A stretch of 64,000 bases of DNA. It comes from Sciscionella sediminilitoris. GTDB taxonomy: Bacteria; Actinomycetota; Actinomycetes; Mycobacteriales; Pseudonocardiaceae. A program made the position numbers and the translations under genes. A model generated the notes under the pieces. That model ran no database searches, was not told the DNA's origin, and saw nothing but the letters and a program-made list of their open reading frames with translations. The stretch lies in NCBI RefSeq assembly GCF_000737195.2, contig NZ_JALM01000027.1, positions 19,638 to 83,637 on the forward strand. The letters are read 5' to 3'. The number at the start of each line of letters is the position of its first letter. The first letter of the stretch is position 1. Below are positions 1 to 8,336 of this stretch, in pieces.

Positions 1-1
1 G

Positions 2-1336
2 CGGGCGAACGGTCTTGTCGGCCAGGTGATCCGGATGCTGGACCGCCGCGGGCTCTACGAGCGGCTGACCGAACCGGGAGCCACCCCGGAACCGGCGGCC
101 CGCTACATGTTCGGCGCTTTCCCGCTCGAATTGGCGGATCTGCCGGAGAATTCGCTCTCCACGCTGCTGGTCCCGCAGCGCAGGGTCGAACGAATGCTCG
201 CCGAACGCGCGGCCGAGCTCGGTGTGCGGGTGCTCCGGGACCACGAGGTGACCGGGCTGAAGCAGGGCACCGATTCGGTCCTGGTGGAACTGCGGGACCG
301 GGAACCGATCGAGGCCGCGTATCTGGTCGGAGCCGATGGCGGGCACAGCACGGTGCGCAAGCTGAGCGGGATCGAATTCCCCGGAGTCACCGCGGACGAT
401 TCGGTGTCCTACAGCGGTCATGTGCACGTGGCCGCCGAGTACATCGGCGCGAACAACGAGCTGGTGGTGCCCGGATTCGGTACCGTGCCGCCGTTTCGGC
501 ACCTGCGCACCGAGCACGGGATGATCACCTGGGCCCCGTCCCTCGATGGCAAGTCGATGCTCAACACGATGGAATGGGGCCTGCCCGCCGAGGGCGAGGC
601 GAGCCTGGCCGAGTTGCGCGCGAGCGTGTCCCGGGTACTCGGCGCGGAACTGCCGCTCGAACCGCCGACCGGACCGGAACCGCATCTGCTGCGGCGGTTG
701 TTCGGCGGCAACACCAGGATCGCGCAGCGGTACCGCGCGGGGCGGGTGCTCCTGCTCGGCGACGCGGCACACGTGCACTCCGCGATCGGTGGCCCCGGGC
801 TGAACCTCGGCCTGCAGGACGCGCTGAACCTCGGCTGGAAACTGGCCGCGCAGCTGCACGGCACCGCACCGGCCGGGCTGCTGGACACCTACGAGAGCGA
901 GCGCGCCCCGGCGGCGCGGCGGGTCGCGATGCACACCCAGGCGCAGGCGCTGCTGATCCGGCCGGGCGCCGATGTGACCGCGCTGCGCGAGCTCTTCGGG
1001 GAGCTGCTCGCCGAACCGGTGAACCGCGGTCACCTCGCCGATCTACTCTCCGGTGCGGACATCGGCTACGACATGGGCCCGGCGAGCGGACCACTCGTCG
1101 GGCGGTTGGCACCGGACCTGCCCGGGTTGCGCGAGCTGACCCGCACCGGACGGCCGCTGCTGCTGGATCCGAGCGGGAAACTCGATATGGGCCCTTGGTC
1201 CGCACTGGTCGACACGGCGACCGTGGCCGGACTGGACACCGCACTGCTGCTGCGCCCGGACGGATACGTGGCCTGGCAGGGCGACACCGCCGAGGGGCTG
1301 CGCGAAGCCCTCGGTACCTGGTTCGTCACGGGCTGA
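2..1336 (+). CDS. FAD-dependent aromatic monooxygenase, 5' truncated by window edge
   Basis: This is a class A flavoprotein monooxygenase of the PheA/TetX/RdmE (FAD_binding_3) type, which hydroxylates aromatic or polyketide substrates with NAD(P)H and O2. The frame is open to the first bases of the window and the visible 444 residues lack the N-terminal GxGxxG dinucleotide-binding motif, so the gene starts upstream. The DG fingerprint (GADGGHSTVR, near visible residue 110) and the GD motif GDAAH (near 253, followed by GGPGLNLGLQDALNLGWKL) are intact. The C-terminal part resembles the thioredoxin-like tail of these enzymes. The first ATG in view is internal and is not the start. The substrate cannot be read from sequence. 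Confidence 0.9.
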   Translation, partial: RANGLVGQVIRMLDRRGLYERLTEPGATPEPAARYMFGAFPLELADLPENSLSTLLVPQRRVERMLAERAAELGVRVLRDHEVTGLKQGTDSVLVELRDREPIEAAYLVGADGGHSTVRKLSGIEFPGVTADDSVSYSGHVHVAAEYIGANNELVVPGFGTVPPFRHLRTEHGMITWAPSLDGKSMLNTMEWGLPAEGEASLAELRASVSRVLGAELPLEPPTGPEPHLLRRLFGGNTRIAQRYRAGRVLLLGDAAHVHSAIGGPGLNLGLQDALNLGWKLAAQLHGTAPAGLLDTYESERAPAARRVAMHTQAQALLIRPGADVTALRELFGELLAEPVNRGHLADLLSGADIGYDMGPASGPLVGRLAPDLPGLRELTRTGRPLLLDPSGKLDMGPWSALVDTATVAGLDTALLLRPDGYVAWQGDTAEGLREALGTWFVTG

Positions 1337-1428
1337 GTTTCTGGGCGAATCGCCACCACCTCGACAGGCGTCCATTTACGATACAGGCGACACTAGGGTC
1401 AAAGCGGACACAGAGCGAGGGAGGGCAC

Positions 1429-1797
1429 GTGGTTCACCAGGGCAAGGAGTTCGGCGTCGACCTGTATGAGCTGGAGACGGTGGCGAAGAGCCATTTCCCC
1501 ACCGTCTCCAGCGTCTACGGGGACGCGAAGAGCAACTGCGATCGCGCGCACACCGGGACGGACTCGGCGATGCGGCGATCGGAGGAGTTCGGTGGCGGCA
1601 GCCTCGGCCCGGTACACAAGGCGTACAGCGATCTGCACGAACTCACGGTCGGCCTGCTCAAGGAAACCCAGACCAACCTGGACGACACCGCGTCCGAACT
1701 GGACAAGGCGACCAAGCTCTACGCCGAGCAGGACCAGGGGGCCGCCAACGAGCTGCACAGGCTCGAAGAGACCCGCGGCAAGCCGAAACCGGAGTGA
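1429..1797 (+). CDS. WXG100-like helical protein, probable T7SS-related
   Basis: A 122-residue, mostly helical, acidic protein with no signal peptide or membrane segment. The GTG at 1429 is chosen as start because a purine-rich GAGGGAGG lies just upstream; the frame stays open further 5' but without a site. Its C-terminal part carries YAEQD (residues 98-102), which fits the YxxxD/E secretion signal of T7SS substrates. It has no WXG motif. It heads a tight plus-strand group: the stop at 1797 is followed after 4 bases by the next ATG. The next protein has a WNG motif. A role as an ESX-type partner or substrate is inferred from size, helicity, tail and neighbours. Confidence 0.7.
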   Translation: MVHQGKEFGVDLYELETVAKSHFPTVSSVYGDAKSNCDRAHTGTDSAMRRSEEFGGGSLGPVHKAYSDLHELTVGLLKETQTNLDDTASELDKATKLYAEQDQGAANELHRLEETRGKPKPE

Positions 1798-1801
1798 ACC
1801 G

Positions 1802-2728
1802 ATGAGCTACGACGAGCTGGCGCAGCACGCCCAGGACATCCAGAAAAAGGCCGTCGAGAAGGAAGGGATGGATCAGGCCAAGGTCAACGCGCAGGCGACC
1901 GGCGGATACGGCGCGCCGATGCCGGTCGACTACGACAAGATCGACCAGAAGTACGCCTTCGTCACGAAGATGTTCGAGCCGTACACCGACCTGCCCGACC
2001 CGGCCAGCTTCGACCCGCTGATCGAGGACCTGCGCAAGGCCATGGGCGATCTGTCCACCGGTCAACAGGCCAGCAACAACGAGCTCGCCAAGGACGTCAC
2101 CTTCGCCAATCCCAAACTGAGCAAGATGACCACCGCGGGCTCCTACCTGGAAGGCTGGAACGGCGCGGCCGCGATGTCGTTCAAGGAGAACTTCATCGAC
2201 ACCTTCCCGCCGCTGGCCAACAACCAGTTCACCTTGCTCTCCACCCTGAAGGGCGCCCTCGAAGCGCACCAGGAGACCTGGCGCAGGGCGCGCGCGGACA
2301 TCGACAAGATCGCGCACACCACCAAGGACGCGCTGGACAACGCGGGCGGGTGCGGGAAGAACGAGTGGGGTTTCGCGCTTTCCGTGGTCTCCGCGGTGGT
2401 CGCCATCGCGAGCATCCCGGTCTCCGGACCGGCCGGCGCCATTGTCATCTCGGCGGTCGGTGCCGCCGCGTCGACAGGAAGTGCCGCCAAGGCCGGTATC
2501 GAGGCCAGCGGTGACTCGGCCGAGGAGATCACCAAGTCCATGAAGGAAGCGATCGAGAAGCTCACCGAGGACATCAAGAAGAACGAGAAGCAGATCAAAG
2601 AAGCGTTGGACGGGATCACCAGCGCGGTATCCGGTAACAAGGCACTGTTCGTCGCCAACCGCCCCAAGCTCGCCGGGATGGACGACGGCCAGCTCACCGG
2701 CGACAGCGGCATGGGCCGAGCGAACTAG
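1802..2728 (+). CDS. WNG-containing T7SS substrate-like protein with hydrophobic hairpin
   Basis: A 308-residue protein with a helical N-terminal region. It contains Trp-Asn-Gly (119-121) in a helix-turn-helix context like WXG100/PPE-type proteins. A strongly hydrophobic Ala/Gly/Val-rich segment follows (about 190-225), then a charged predicted coiled coil (about 238-272). This architecture recalls actinobacterial ESX substrates that carry an internal hydrophobic hairpin. The ATG at 1802 sits 4 bases after the preceding stop, which suggests translational coupling with the 122-aa protein. Exact function unknown; toxin or pore-former-like and structural roles are both possible. Confidence 0.7.
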   Translation: MSYDELAQHAQDIQKKAVEKEGMDQAKVNAQATGGYGAPMPVDYDKIDQKYAFVTKMFEPYTDLPDPASFDPLIEDLRKAMGDLSTGQQASNNELAKDVTFANPKLSKMTTAGSYLEGWNGAAAMSFKENFIDTFPPLANNQFTLLSTLKGALEAHQETWRRARADIDKIAHTTKDALDNAGGCGKNEWGFALSVVSAVVAIASIPVSGPAGAIVISAVGAAASTGSAAKAGIEASGDSAEEITKSMKEAIEKLTEDIKKNEKQIKEALDGITSAVSGNKALFVANRPKLAGMDDGQLTGDSGMGRAN

Positions 2729-2740
2729 GAGGCACGAGCC

Positions 2741-3229
2741 ATGGTGGATCTGGCCGAACGGCTGGACAACATCCGGGTGCACGCGCGGGCGCCCGGTACC
2801 GAGATCGAGGCGGAACTGCGGGACCGCCGCACGGTCAAGCTGACCTTCGGGGAAAGCATCTACGACTTCATCAGCGAGTCGGCGCTGGAGAGCGCGCTCG
2901 TCGGGATCGCGCGCATGCTGTGGACCGGATGGCAGCGCCAGTACCAGATGGCGATCGATGAGACGGACCTCAACATCGACGCGAACGACCGGCACGACCT
3001 CAATTTCTTCGCCGAGCGCGACGAAATCGAGAGCACCGGGACCTCCAGCGACGAGCGAATCAGTATCTCCGCGGTCGGCATGCAGAACTTCTCGGTTCGG
3101 ATCAAACCCGGTACGGTGCGCGAGATCTCCGAGGACGAGTTCAGCGCCGGCACAACGGAGGCCGCCACCAGACTGGTCCAGGATTACCAGGACAAGGTGG
3201 ACGAGCTGAAGAAACGGTATTTCGGATGA
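2741..3229 (+). CDS. Conserved hypothetical protein in T7SS-like island, possibly YbaB-like
   Basis: A 162-residue acidic soluble protein. I do not recognise it firmly. The second half (beta strands followed by a C-terminal helix beginning EISEDEFSAGTTEAATRLV) is reminiscent of YbaB/EbfC-like proteins, which often sit next to WXG100 genes in actinobacteria; this is an inference from pattern only. A GGAGG lies 8 bases before the ATG at 2741 and the stop overlaps the start of the downstream membrane protein (ATGA at 3226-3229), so it is co-translated with its neighbours. Confidence 0.6.
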   Translation: MVDLAERLDNIRVHARAPGTEIEAELRDRRTVKLTFGESIYDFISESALESALVGIARMLWTGWQRQYQMAIDETDLNIDANDRHDLNFFAERDEIESTGTSSDERISISAVGMQNFSVRIKPGTVREISEDEFSAGTTEAATRLVQDYQDKVDELKKRYFG

Positions 3230-4077
3230 GCAATCGCAAGCCGCTGCTCATAGGCGCGGTCGTCGTTGTCGTGGTCGCCGTGGCCGCCGTGGTCACCGTC
3301 GTGCTGGTGAACCAGAACAGCACCCCGGTCGCGCAACCCTGCGACATCCCGCAATCGGTCCGCGAGCAACCCGCATCCGCCAAGACCGCGCCGAGCGGCG
3401 GCGGTGTCGAGGTCGTGGACTCGGGATTCTCCCAGGTGCCGGAAATAACCATGGGAGCCGTGCTGCGTAACACCAGCGATCGCATCGCCTACCGCACCAA
3501 GGTCGCGTTCCGGCCGGTCATCTCCATCAATGGCGCTGCGCCCAAGCCGCTGGGGAACTCCCTGATGACCACGGAGATTCCGGTGCTGCAACCCGGCGAA
3601 CAGATCGGTATCGGCCGGGTATTCGGTAGCAACACGACCTGGCACCTCACCAAGGTCGACATCGACCTGCAGAACACCACATGGCTGGCGAAGGGCGCGC
3701 TCGGCCGGTTCGCCCAGGCCAAGGACACCGTCACCGACTTCACCAGGGCCGGGGCCAGCCCACCCAACGATGTCGTGCACTACACCGAGAAATCGGCCAG
3801 CTGCCGTCCGCTCGCCAATCGGCACAGCGCCGTGGTGTACCGCGACGCGAGCGGAAAAATCATCGGCGGTGACTTCGCCGCCCCCGATGGCAAGGGCAAT
3901 GCGGGCGCGGGAAACCTGAAACCGGTGTCCAGCCCATCCTGCACACCGGGAGAACGCGACACCTGGATCGTCCCGTTCACCGAAATTCCGAAGGCGGCCG
4001 ATAAACAGCGCACCGAGGTCTCTTCCTACTGCGATCTGAACGCACCGGAAAAGGACATCAACGAGCAGTTCGGTTAA
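3226..4077 (+). CDS. Membrane-anchored exported hypothetical protein
   Basis: A 283-residue protein with one N-terminal membrane segment (about residues 5-28, rich in Val/Ala) preceded by SNRKP. This predicts a short cytoplasmic N terminus and a large extracytoplasmic domain. The domain has several cysteines (for example in the CDIPQS, SASCRP, SPSCTPG and SYCDLN segments) that could pair outside the cell. Its first part resembles a beta-sandwich of the DUF4352/FxLYD kind, which is a weak impression. The ATG overlaps the upstream stop (ATGA). It closes the four-gene island and is followed by a convergent lysR gene. Confidence 0.65.
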   Translation: MSNRKPLLIGAVVVVVVAVAAVVTVVLVNQNSTPVAQPCDIPQSVREQPASAKTAPSGGGVEVVDSGFSQVPEITMGAVLRNTSDRIAYRTKVAFRPVISINGAAPKPLGNSLMTTEIPVLQPGEQIGIGRVFGSNTTWHLTKVDIDLQNTTWLAKGALGRFAQAKDTVTDFTRAGASPPNDVVHYTEKSASCRPLANRHSAVVYRDASGKIIGGDFAAPDGKGNAGAGNLKPVSSPSCTPGERDTWIVPFTEIPKAADKQRTEVSSYCDLNAPEKDINEQFG

Positions 4078-4090
4078 TAAGACACCGCAG

Positions 4091-4909
4091 TCAAGCGGCT
4101 TCGCTTTCCCGCAGCGTCGCGGTGGCGATGTCGAGGAAATCGCGCAGCAGCTTGTCTCGCCGTTCCACGTGGACGGCGAGACAGGTTTCCACGGCCGGGG
4201 CATCGGTGACCGGCAGGCTGACCAGATCGCTGCGGGAGTAGGACTCCGCGAGGCTGCGCGGAATCAGTGCGATGCCCTGACCGGCGGCGATCAGCTCGAA
4301 CTTCTCCTCGAGCGTGGCCGTCCGCCGCCGGGGCGCGTCGAGTTGCGGTGCACTGTCGAGATCCGCGGTGACCAAGGTCCGGCGGCTCGCCAGCGGATGG
4401 GTCACCGGCATGCACGCCACGCGCCGTTCGTGCCCGATCGGAATGGTGCGCAGATCCGAATCGTCGAAGGGCCGCCGCAGATAACCGACCTGGGCCCGGC
4501 AGTCCCGCAAGGGTTTGTCCTGCTCCCACCAGCGCGTGGGAATCACATCGGTTTCCACACCCGGATGCTGCGCGGAGAACGCCCGGATCGCCTCGGAAAC
4601 CCGCAGTCCGGGCGAGAACGCGATCACCAGTCGTTGCACGCCCTGTTCGAGATCGTGCACCCGCCGCACGGCCGCGTCCACCGTCGCGAGAATTCCGTGC
4701 GCCTCCTGATAGAGCTGTTGCCCGGCCGCGGTCAGTTCCACGCTGCGAGTGGTGCGTTCGAGCAGCGCGCAGGACATTTCCTGTTCGAACGCGCGGATCT
4801 GCCTGCTCAGCACCGGCTGCGCGATGTAGAGCTGTTCCGCGGCCCTGCCGAAATGCCGCTGCTCGGCGACCGCGAGGAAATAGCGCAGTTTGCGCAGGTC
4901 AAGATCCAT
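4091..4909 (-). CDS. LysR-family transcriptional regulator
   Basis: A 272-residue regulator. An N-terminal winged HTH (residues 1-60; LRKLRYFLAVAEQRHFGRAA, then QPVLSRQIRAFEQE) is followed by a type 2 periplasmic-binding-like effector domain. It is somewhat shorter than the usual ~300 residues. The ATG at 4909 leaves a 67-bp divergent gap to the NmrA-family gene, the classic arrangement for a LysR regulator and its target. The gap contains ATCAAT and ATTGG-like half-sites but no clean T-N11-A palindrome that I could assign. The effector is unknown. Confidence 0.9.
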   Translation of the reverse strand: MDLDLRKLRYFLAVAEQRHFGRAAEQLYIAQPVLSRQIRAFEQEMSCALLERTTRSVELTAAGQQLYQEAHGILATVDAAVRRVHDLEQGVQRLVIAFSPGLRVSEAIRAFSAQHPGVETDVIPTRWWEQDKPLRDCRAQVGYLRRPFDDSDLRTIPIGHERRVACMPVTHPLASRRTLVTADLDSAPQLDAPRRRTATLEEKFELIAAGQGIALIPRSLAESYSRSDLVSLPVTDAPAVETCLAVHVERRDKLLRDFLDIATATLRESEAA

Positions 4910-4976
4910 GCCTTCAGGGTATCAATCCGCGCAAAGAGTATTGGACCTCGCGAAAAGCCGCCCCGAGACTGGGATC

Positions 4977-5864
4977 ATGATCGTGATTACCACTCCGACC
5001 GGCCAGATCGGTGGCCGGCTACTGCAGATCCTGCTCGAACAGAGCACCGAGCCACTGCGCGTGATCGCCCGGGATCCGGGGAAACTTCCGGAAACCGCGC
5101 GGGATCGCGCCGAGGTCGTCACCGGCTCGCACGGGGACCCGGAGGTTCTGGAGCGCGCGTTCGACGGGGCGGACGCCGTGTTCTGGCTCCCACCCACCGA
5201 TCCGCACCCGGCAAGCCTGGCCGAGATGTACACCGAGTTCACCCGCCCCGCCGCGAAGACGTTCACCGCCACCGGAATCGGCCACGTGGTCGGGGTTTCC
5301 GCGCTCGGCCGCGGTACCCCGGTCGCGGACGATGCCGGGCACGTGACCGCTTCCCTTGCCATGGACGATCTGATCGGGAGCACCGGCGTCGCCTACCGTG
5401 CCCTGGCCAATCCGAGCTTCATGGACAACCTGCTGTGGCAGGTTCCGCTGATCCGCGAACAGGGCGTGTTCACCGGGACCGACACCGCCGACCGCACGGC
5501 GCCCTCGGCCTGCACCGGAGACATCGCCGCGGCCGCGGCCCGGCTACTGCTCGACCGCTCGTGGAACGGAACCGGCGAGGTTCCGGTGCTCGGCCCGGAG
5601 GACATCTCCGCGAACGACAAGGCGCGGATCATGTCCGAGGTACTCGGCCGCCCGATCCGCTACCAGTGGGAGTCGTTGGAGGAATTCCGCACGGGCATGA
5701 CCGATCGGGGGCTGAGCGCAGCGGCGATAAATGGCTATGTCGACATGATGCGGGCGAAGAACGAGGGGCTGGACGACGGCGTGACCCGCACCGCCGATAC
5801 GGCGAGCCCGACGAGCTTCCGCACCTGGTGCGAGCAGGTGCTCGAGCCTGCGGTGCGGGCATGA
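4977..5864 (+). CDS. NmrA-family NAD(P)-binding oxidoreductase
   Basis: A 295-residue Rossmann-fold protein of the atypical SDR/NmrA type (YtfG/quinone-reductase-like). The dinucleotide-binding motif TPTGQIGGRL is at residues 6-15, and the acidic cluster expected for NADPH specificity is replaced by IARDPGK. The ATG at 4977 was chosen over an upstream in-frame ATG because it starts directly on the first beta strand. The gene is divergent from lysR and ends overlapping the next SDR gene (ATGA at 5861-5864), so the two dehydrogenase-like proteins are probably made together under LysR control. Substrate unknown. Confidence 0.85.
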   Translation: MIVITTPTGQIGGRLLQILLEQSTEPLRVIARDPGKLPETARDRAEVVTGSHGDPEVLERAFDGADAVFWLPPTDPHPASLAEMYTEFTRPAAKTFTATGIGHVVGVSALGRGTPVADDAGHVTASLAMDDLIGSTGVAYRALANPSFMDNLLWQVPLIREQGVFTGTDTADRTAPSACTGDIAAAAARLLLDRSWNGTGEVPVLGPEDISANDKARIMSEVLGRPIRYQWESLEEFRTGMTDRGLSAAAINGYVDMMRAKNEGLDDGVTRTADTASPTSFRTWCEQVLEPAVRA

Positions 5865-6544
5865 ACAGCGCGCTCGTCATCGGGGCGTCCCGCGCCCTCG
5901 GGCTGAGCCTGGCCACCGAGTTCAGCCGCCGCGGCTGGGCCGTGACCGGGACCGTGCGCGGGAACCGCCGGACCGGGCTGCACGAACTGGCCGAGACCTC
6001 CCAGGGCCGGGTCAGCGTCGAAACGCTGGAGATGACCGAACCGGAACAGGTCTCCGCATTGCGTGCGCGACTGACCGTACGCACCTTCGACCTGCTGTTC
6101 GTCAATGCCGCGATAACCCGGGGCGATATCCCGATCGGCGAGGTCCCGGCCGAGATGTTCACCGAGGTCATGCTCACCAACGCGCTCGGCCCCATGCGGG
6201 TCGTGGAAGCACTGCGCTCCCTGGTGTCACCGCAGGGGACCATCGGCATCATGTCCTCGCGCCAGGGCAGTATCGGTTGCAACACCGGCGGCGGGCAGGA
6301 CGTCTACCGGGCGAGCAAATCCGCGCTGAACCAGTTGATGCGCTGCTATGCCGCCCGGTACGCGGACAGTGCGCACAGCCTGCTGCTCGCCTGCCCCGGC
6401 CATGTGCGCACCGAACTCGGCGGACCGGACGCACCGCTGAGCATCGAGCAGTCCGTTCCCGGTGTGGTGGACATGATCGAACGGCATCGTGGCGAGCCGG
6501 GGCTGCGGTTCCTCAACTACCAGGACGAACCGGTGCCCTGGTGA
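5861..6544 (+). CDS. Short-chain dehydrogenase/reductase
   Basis: A 227-residue classical SDR. The glycine motif appears as GASRALGLS near residue 8 (variant of GxxxGxG), NAA near residue 82, and the catalytic Tyr-xxx-Lys as YRASK after a Ser-rich strand (MSSRQGS). The protein is short at the C terminus, where the substrate loop is trimmed compared with 250-residue relatives. It overlaps the upstream NmrA-family gene by 4 bases. Likely an NAD(P)H-dependent reductase of a small carbonyl compound; no substrate can be assigned. Confidence 0.88.
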   Translation: MNSALVIGASRALGLSLATEFSRRGWAVTGTVRGNRRTGLHELAETSQGRVSVETLEMTEPEQVSALRARLTVRTFDLLFVNAAITRGDIPIGEVPAEMFTEVMLTNALGPMRVVEALRSLVSPQGTIGIMSSRQGSIGCNTGGGQDVYRASKSALNQLMRCYAARYADSAHSLLLACPGHVRTELGGPDAPLSIEQSVPGVVDMIERHRGEPGLRFLNYQDEPVPW

Positions 6545-6557
6545 GCGTGGAAGCGGT

Positions 6558-7022
6558 TCAGCGCGCGTGGCCGCGGATCTGCACCCGATCACCGACGTGC
6601 AGATAGTTGAAGAACACCTTGGCGCTGTGCCGGGTCAGGTGCACACAACCGTTCGACTTCTTCCACACATTGCCCTCGTGGAATGCCCGGCCGTGGTGAT
6701 CGAAGAATACCGAGAAGTTCATCGGCGCACCGTGGAACTGACTGGAACGATGATCGATGTCTTTCCAGGTGACCCGGTAATTCCCCGGATGCGTGCTGTT
6801 GTTCTTCCCGCTCGCCGCCAGCGCTCTGCCGTACCAGGCCCGGCCGTCCTTGATCAGCCACGCCTTCTGCGTGGTCAGATCCAGGCAGGCCTTCGCCGCT
6901 GCGGTGCACGGGGTCCCCGGCACCGTGGCCGGTGCGGCGCTGGCCACCGCGGGTACCGCGACCAGCGCTCCGGACAGCGCCAAAGCCCCGGTAACCATCC
7001 CAATTAGGCGTTTAGCGGACAT
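6558..7022 (-). CDS. Secreted L,D-transpeptidase (YkuD domain)
   Basis: A 154-residue exported protein with a signal peptide (residues 1-30, ending AVASAAPA) and a single YkuD-type domain. The active-site signature is seen as H-E-G-N near 115 and SNGCVHL with the putative nucleophilic Cys at about 126. The canonical motif has His where this has Asn (SHGC), a deviation worth noting. Such enzymes make 3-3 cross-links in peptidoglycan or attach proteins to it. The start at 7022 is supported by AGGAG eight bases upstream; a longer frame reaching 7085 has no such site. It is monocistronic and convergent with the SDR gene. Confidence 0.85.
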   Translation of the reverse strand: MSAKRLIGMVTGALALSGALVAVPAVASAAPATVPGTPCTAAAKACLDLTTQKAWLIKDGRAWYGRALAASGKNNSTHPGNYRVTWKDIDHRSSQFHGAPMNFSVFFDHHGRAFHEGNVWKKSNGCVHLTRHSAKVFFNYLHVGDRVQIRGHAR

Positions 7023-7130
7023 TTCGACCACTCCTAGCCGTTGGTTGTCCCCTCCACCATCGGTGTTCGGGACACATCGCGCCACCCACCAGTCGGGTTA
7101 AGTTCGCGCGCTGGTTTCCGACGGCACCGG

Positions 7131-8336
7131 TCAATCCGCGTGGAAGGGGCTGACCGTCGCCCCCTTTCCGGTGTGCTCATCGAAGGAGTACACCCGTTTC
7201 CCGCGGACGAAAACGGTGTGCGCACGGCTCATGACATCGAGCGGATCGCCGGACCACAGCACGATATCGGCGTCCAGGCCGGGTTTGAGCGCGCCGACCC
7301 GGTCGTCGAGGCCGAGGATGCGCGCGGGTTCGAGGGTGATGGCGCGCAGCGCGGTCTCCCGGTCGAGTCCTTCCTTGACGGCGAAAGTGGCCTGGTGCAC
7401 CAGGAAATCGATGGGCACCACGGGATGATCGGTGGTGATGGCGATCCGCACCCCGGCCTTGGCGAGCAGCCCGGGATTGCGCAGTCCACGCCTGCGCACC
7501 TCCACTTTGGACCGATTCACGATGAGCGGCCCGATGATGACGGGGATGTCCTTGTCCGCCAACAGGTCCACGATGCGGTGACCTTCGGTGCCGTGGTTGA
7601 CCACGAGCCGGTAACCGAATTCCTCGGCGAGCCGGATGGCGGTGGCGATGTCGTCGGCCCGGTGGGTGTGCTGGCACCACGGGATTTCCCGGTTGAGCAC
7701 GGAAAGCAGCGCTTCGTTGCCGAGGTCGTGCTGGAAGGGTTCACCGTCCCGGGCGGCCGCCGCTTTGCGTTCCCCGTAGTCGCGCGCGGCGAGCAGTGCC
7801 TTGCGGATCACCGCGGCCACCCCGAGCCGGGTGGAGGGCAGCTTTTTCTGTTCGCCGTAGATGCGTTTGGGGTTCTCGCCGAGCGCGCTCTTGATGCTGA
7901 CCGGCTGGCGGACGAGCATCTCGTCCACGGTCGCGCCCCAGCATTTGAGTGCCGCGGTCTGGCCGCCGATGGGGTTCCCGGAACCGGGTTTGATGACGGC
8001 GGTGGTGACCCCGCCGGCGAGCGCGTCGCGGAATCCCTCGTCGTCGGGGTTCACCGCGTCCAGTGCCCGCAGCGCGGCGCCGTTGGGGTCGGTCATCTCG
8101 TTGACGTCGTCACCGGCCCAGCCGTCGCCTTCCTCCCACACGCCGATGTGCCCGTGCGCCTCGACGAATCCGGGAAGCACCCAGGATCCCTGGGCGTCGA
8201 TGATTTCCGTGTCCTCCGGCACGGCCACATCGGTGCCGAGCGCGGTGATCACCCCGTCCTCGACCAGCACGGTCGCGCCCTCGATCGGTTCCCCGTCGAC
8301 GGGAACCACGTATCCCCCGGTGATCGCGAACCTCAT
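7131..8336 (-). CDS. Amidohydrolase (imidazolonepropionase-like)
   Basis: A 401-residue metal-dependent hydrolase of the amidohydrolase superfamily. An N-terminal beta sandwich begins FAITGGYVVPVDGEPIEG. The metal-binding HxH appears as HGH (residues 61-63, in PGFVEAHGHIG). Further metal/catalytic residues fall in NHGTEG and TTDHPV, and the C-terminal sandwich includes GLDADIVLWSGDPL. This set matches imidazolonepropionase-like deacylases/aminohydrolases, but no hut genes are nearby. The ATG at 8336 overlaps the stop of the aldose epimerase gene (ATGA), so the two are translationally coupled. Confidence 0.88.
   Translation of the reverse strand: MRFAITGGYVVPVDGEPIEGATVLVEDGVITALGTDVAVPEDTEIIDAQGSWVLPGFVEAHGHIGVWEEGDGWAGDDVNEMTDPNGAALRALDAVNPDDEGFRDALAGGVTTAVIKPGSGNPIGGQTAALKCWGATVDEMLVRQPVSIKSALGENPKRIYGEQKKLPSTRLGVAAVIRKALLAARDYGERKAAAARDGEPFQHDLGNEALLSVLNREIPWCQHTHRADDIATAIRLAEEFGYRLVVNHGTEGHRIVDLLADKDIPVIIGPLIVNRSKVEVRRRGLRNPGLLAKAGVRIAITTDHPVVPIDFLVHQATFAVKEGLDRETALRAITLEPARILGLDDRVGALKPGLDADIVLWSGDPLDVMSRAHTVFVRGKRVYSFDEHTGKGATVSPFHAD

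Noticed and set aside
4169..5860. Long plus-strand open frame across lysR and the NmrA gene
   Set aside because: Arg/Gly/Pro-rich translation typical of a GC-rich shadow frame; it only becomes a real protein (the SDR) after 5861.
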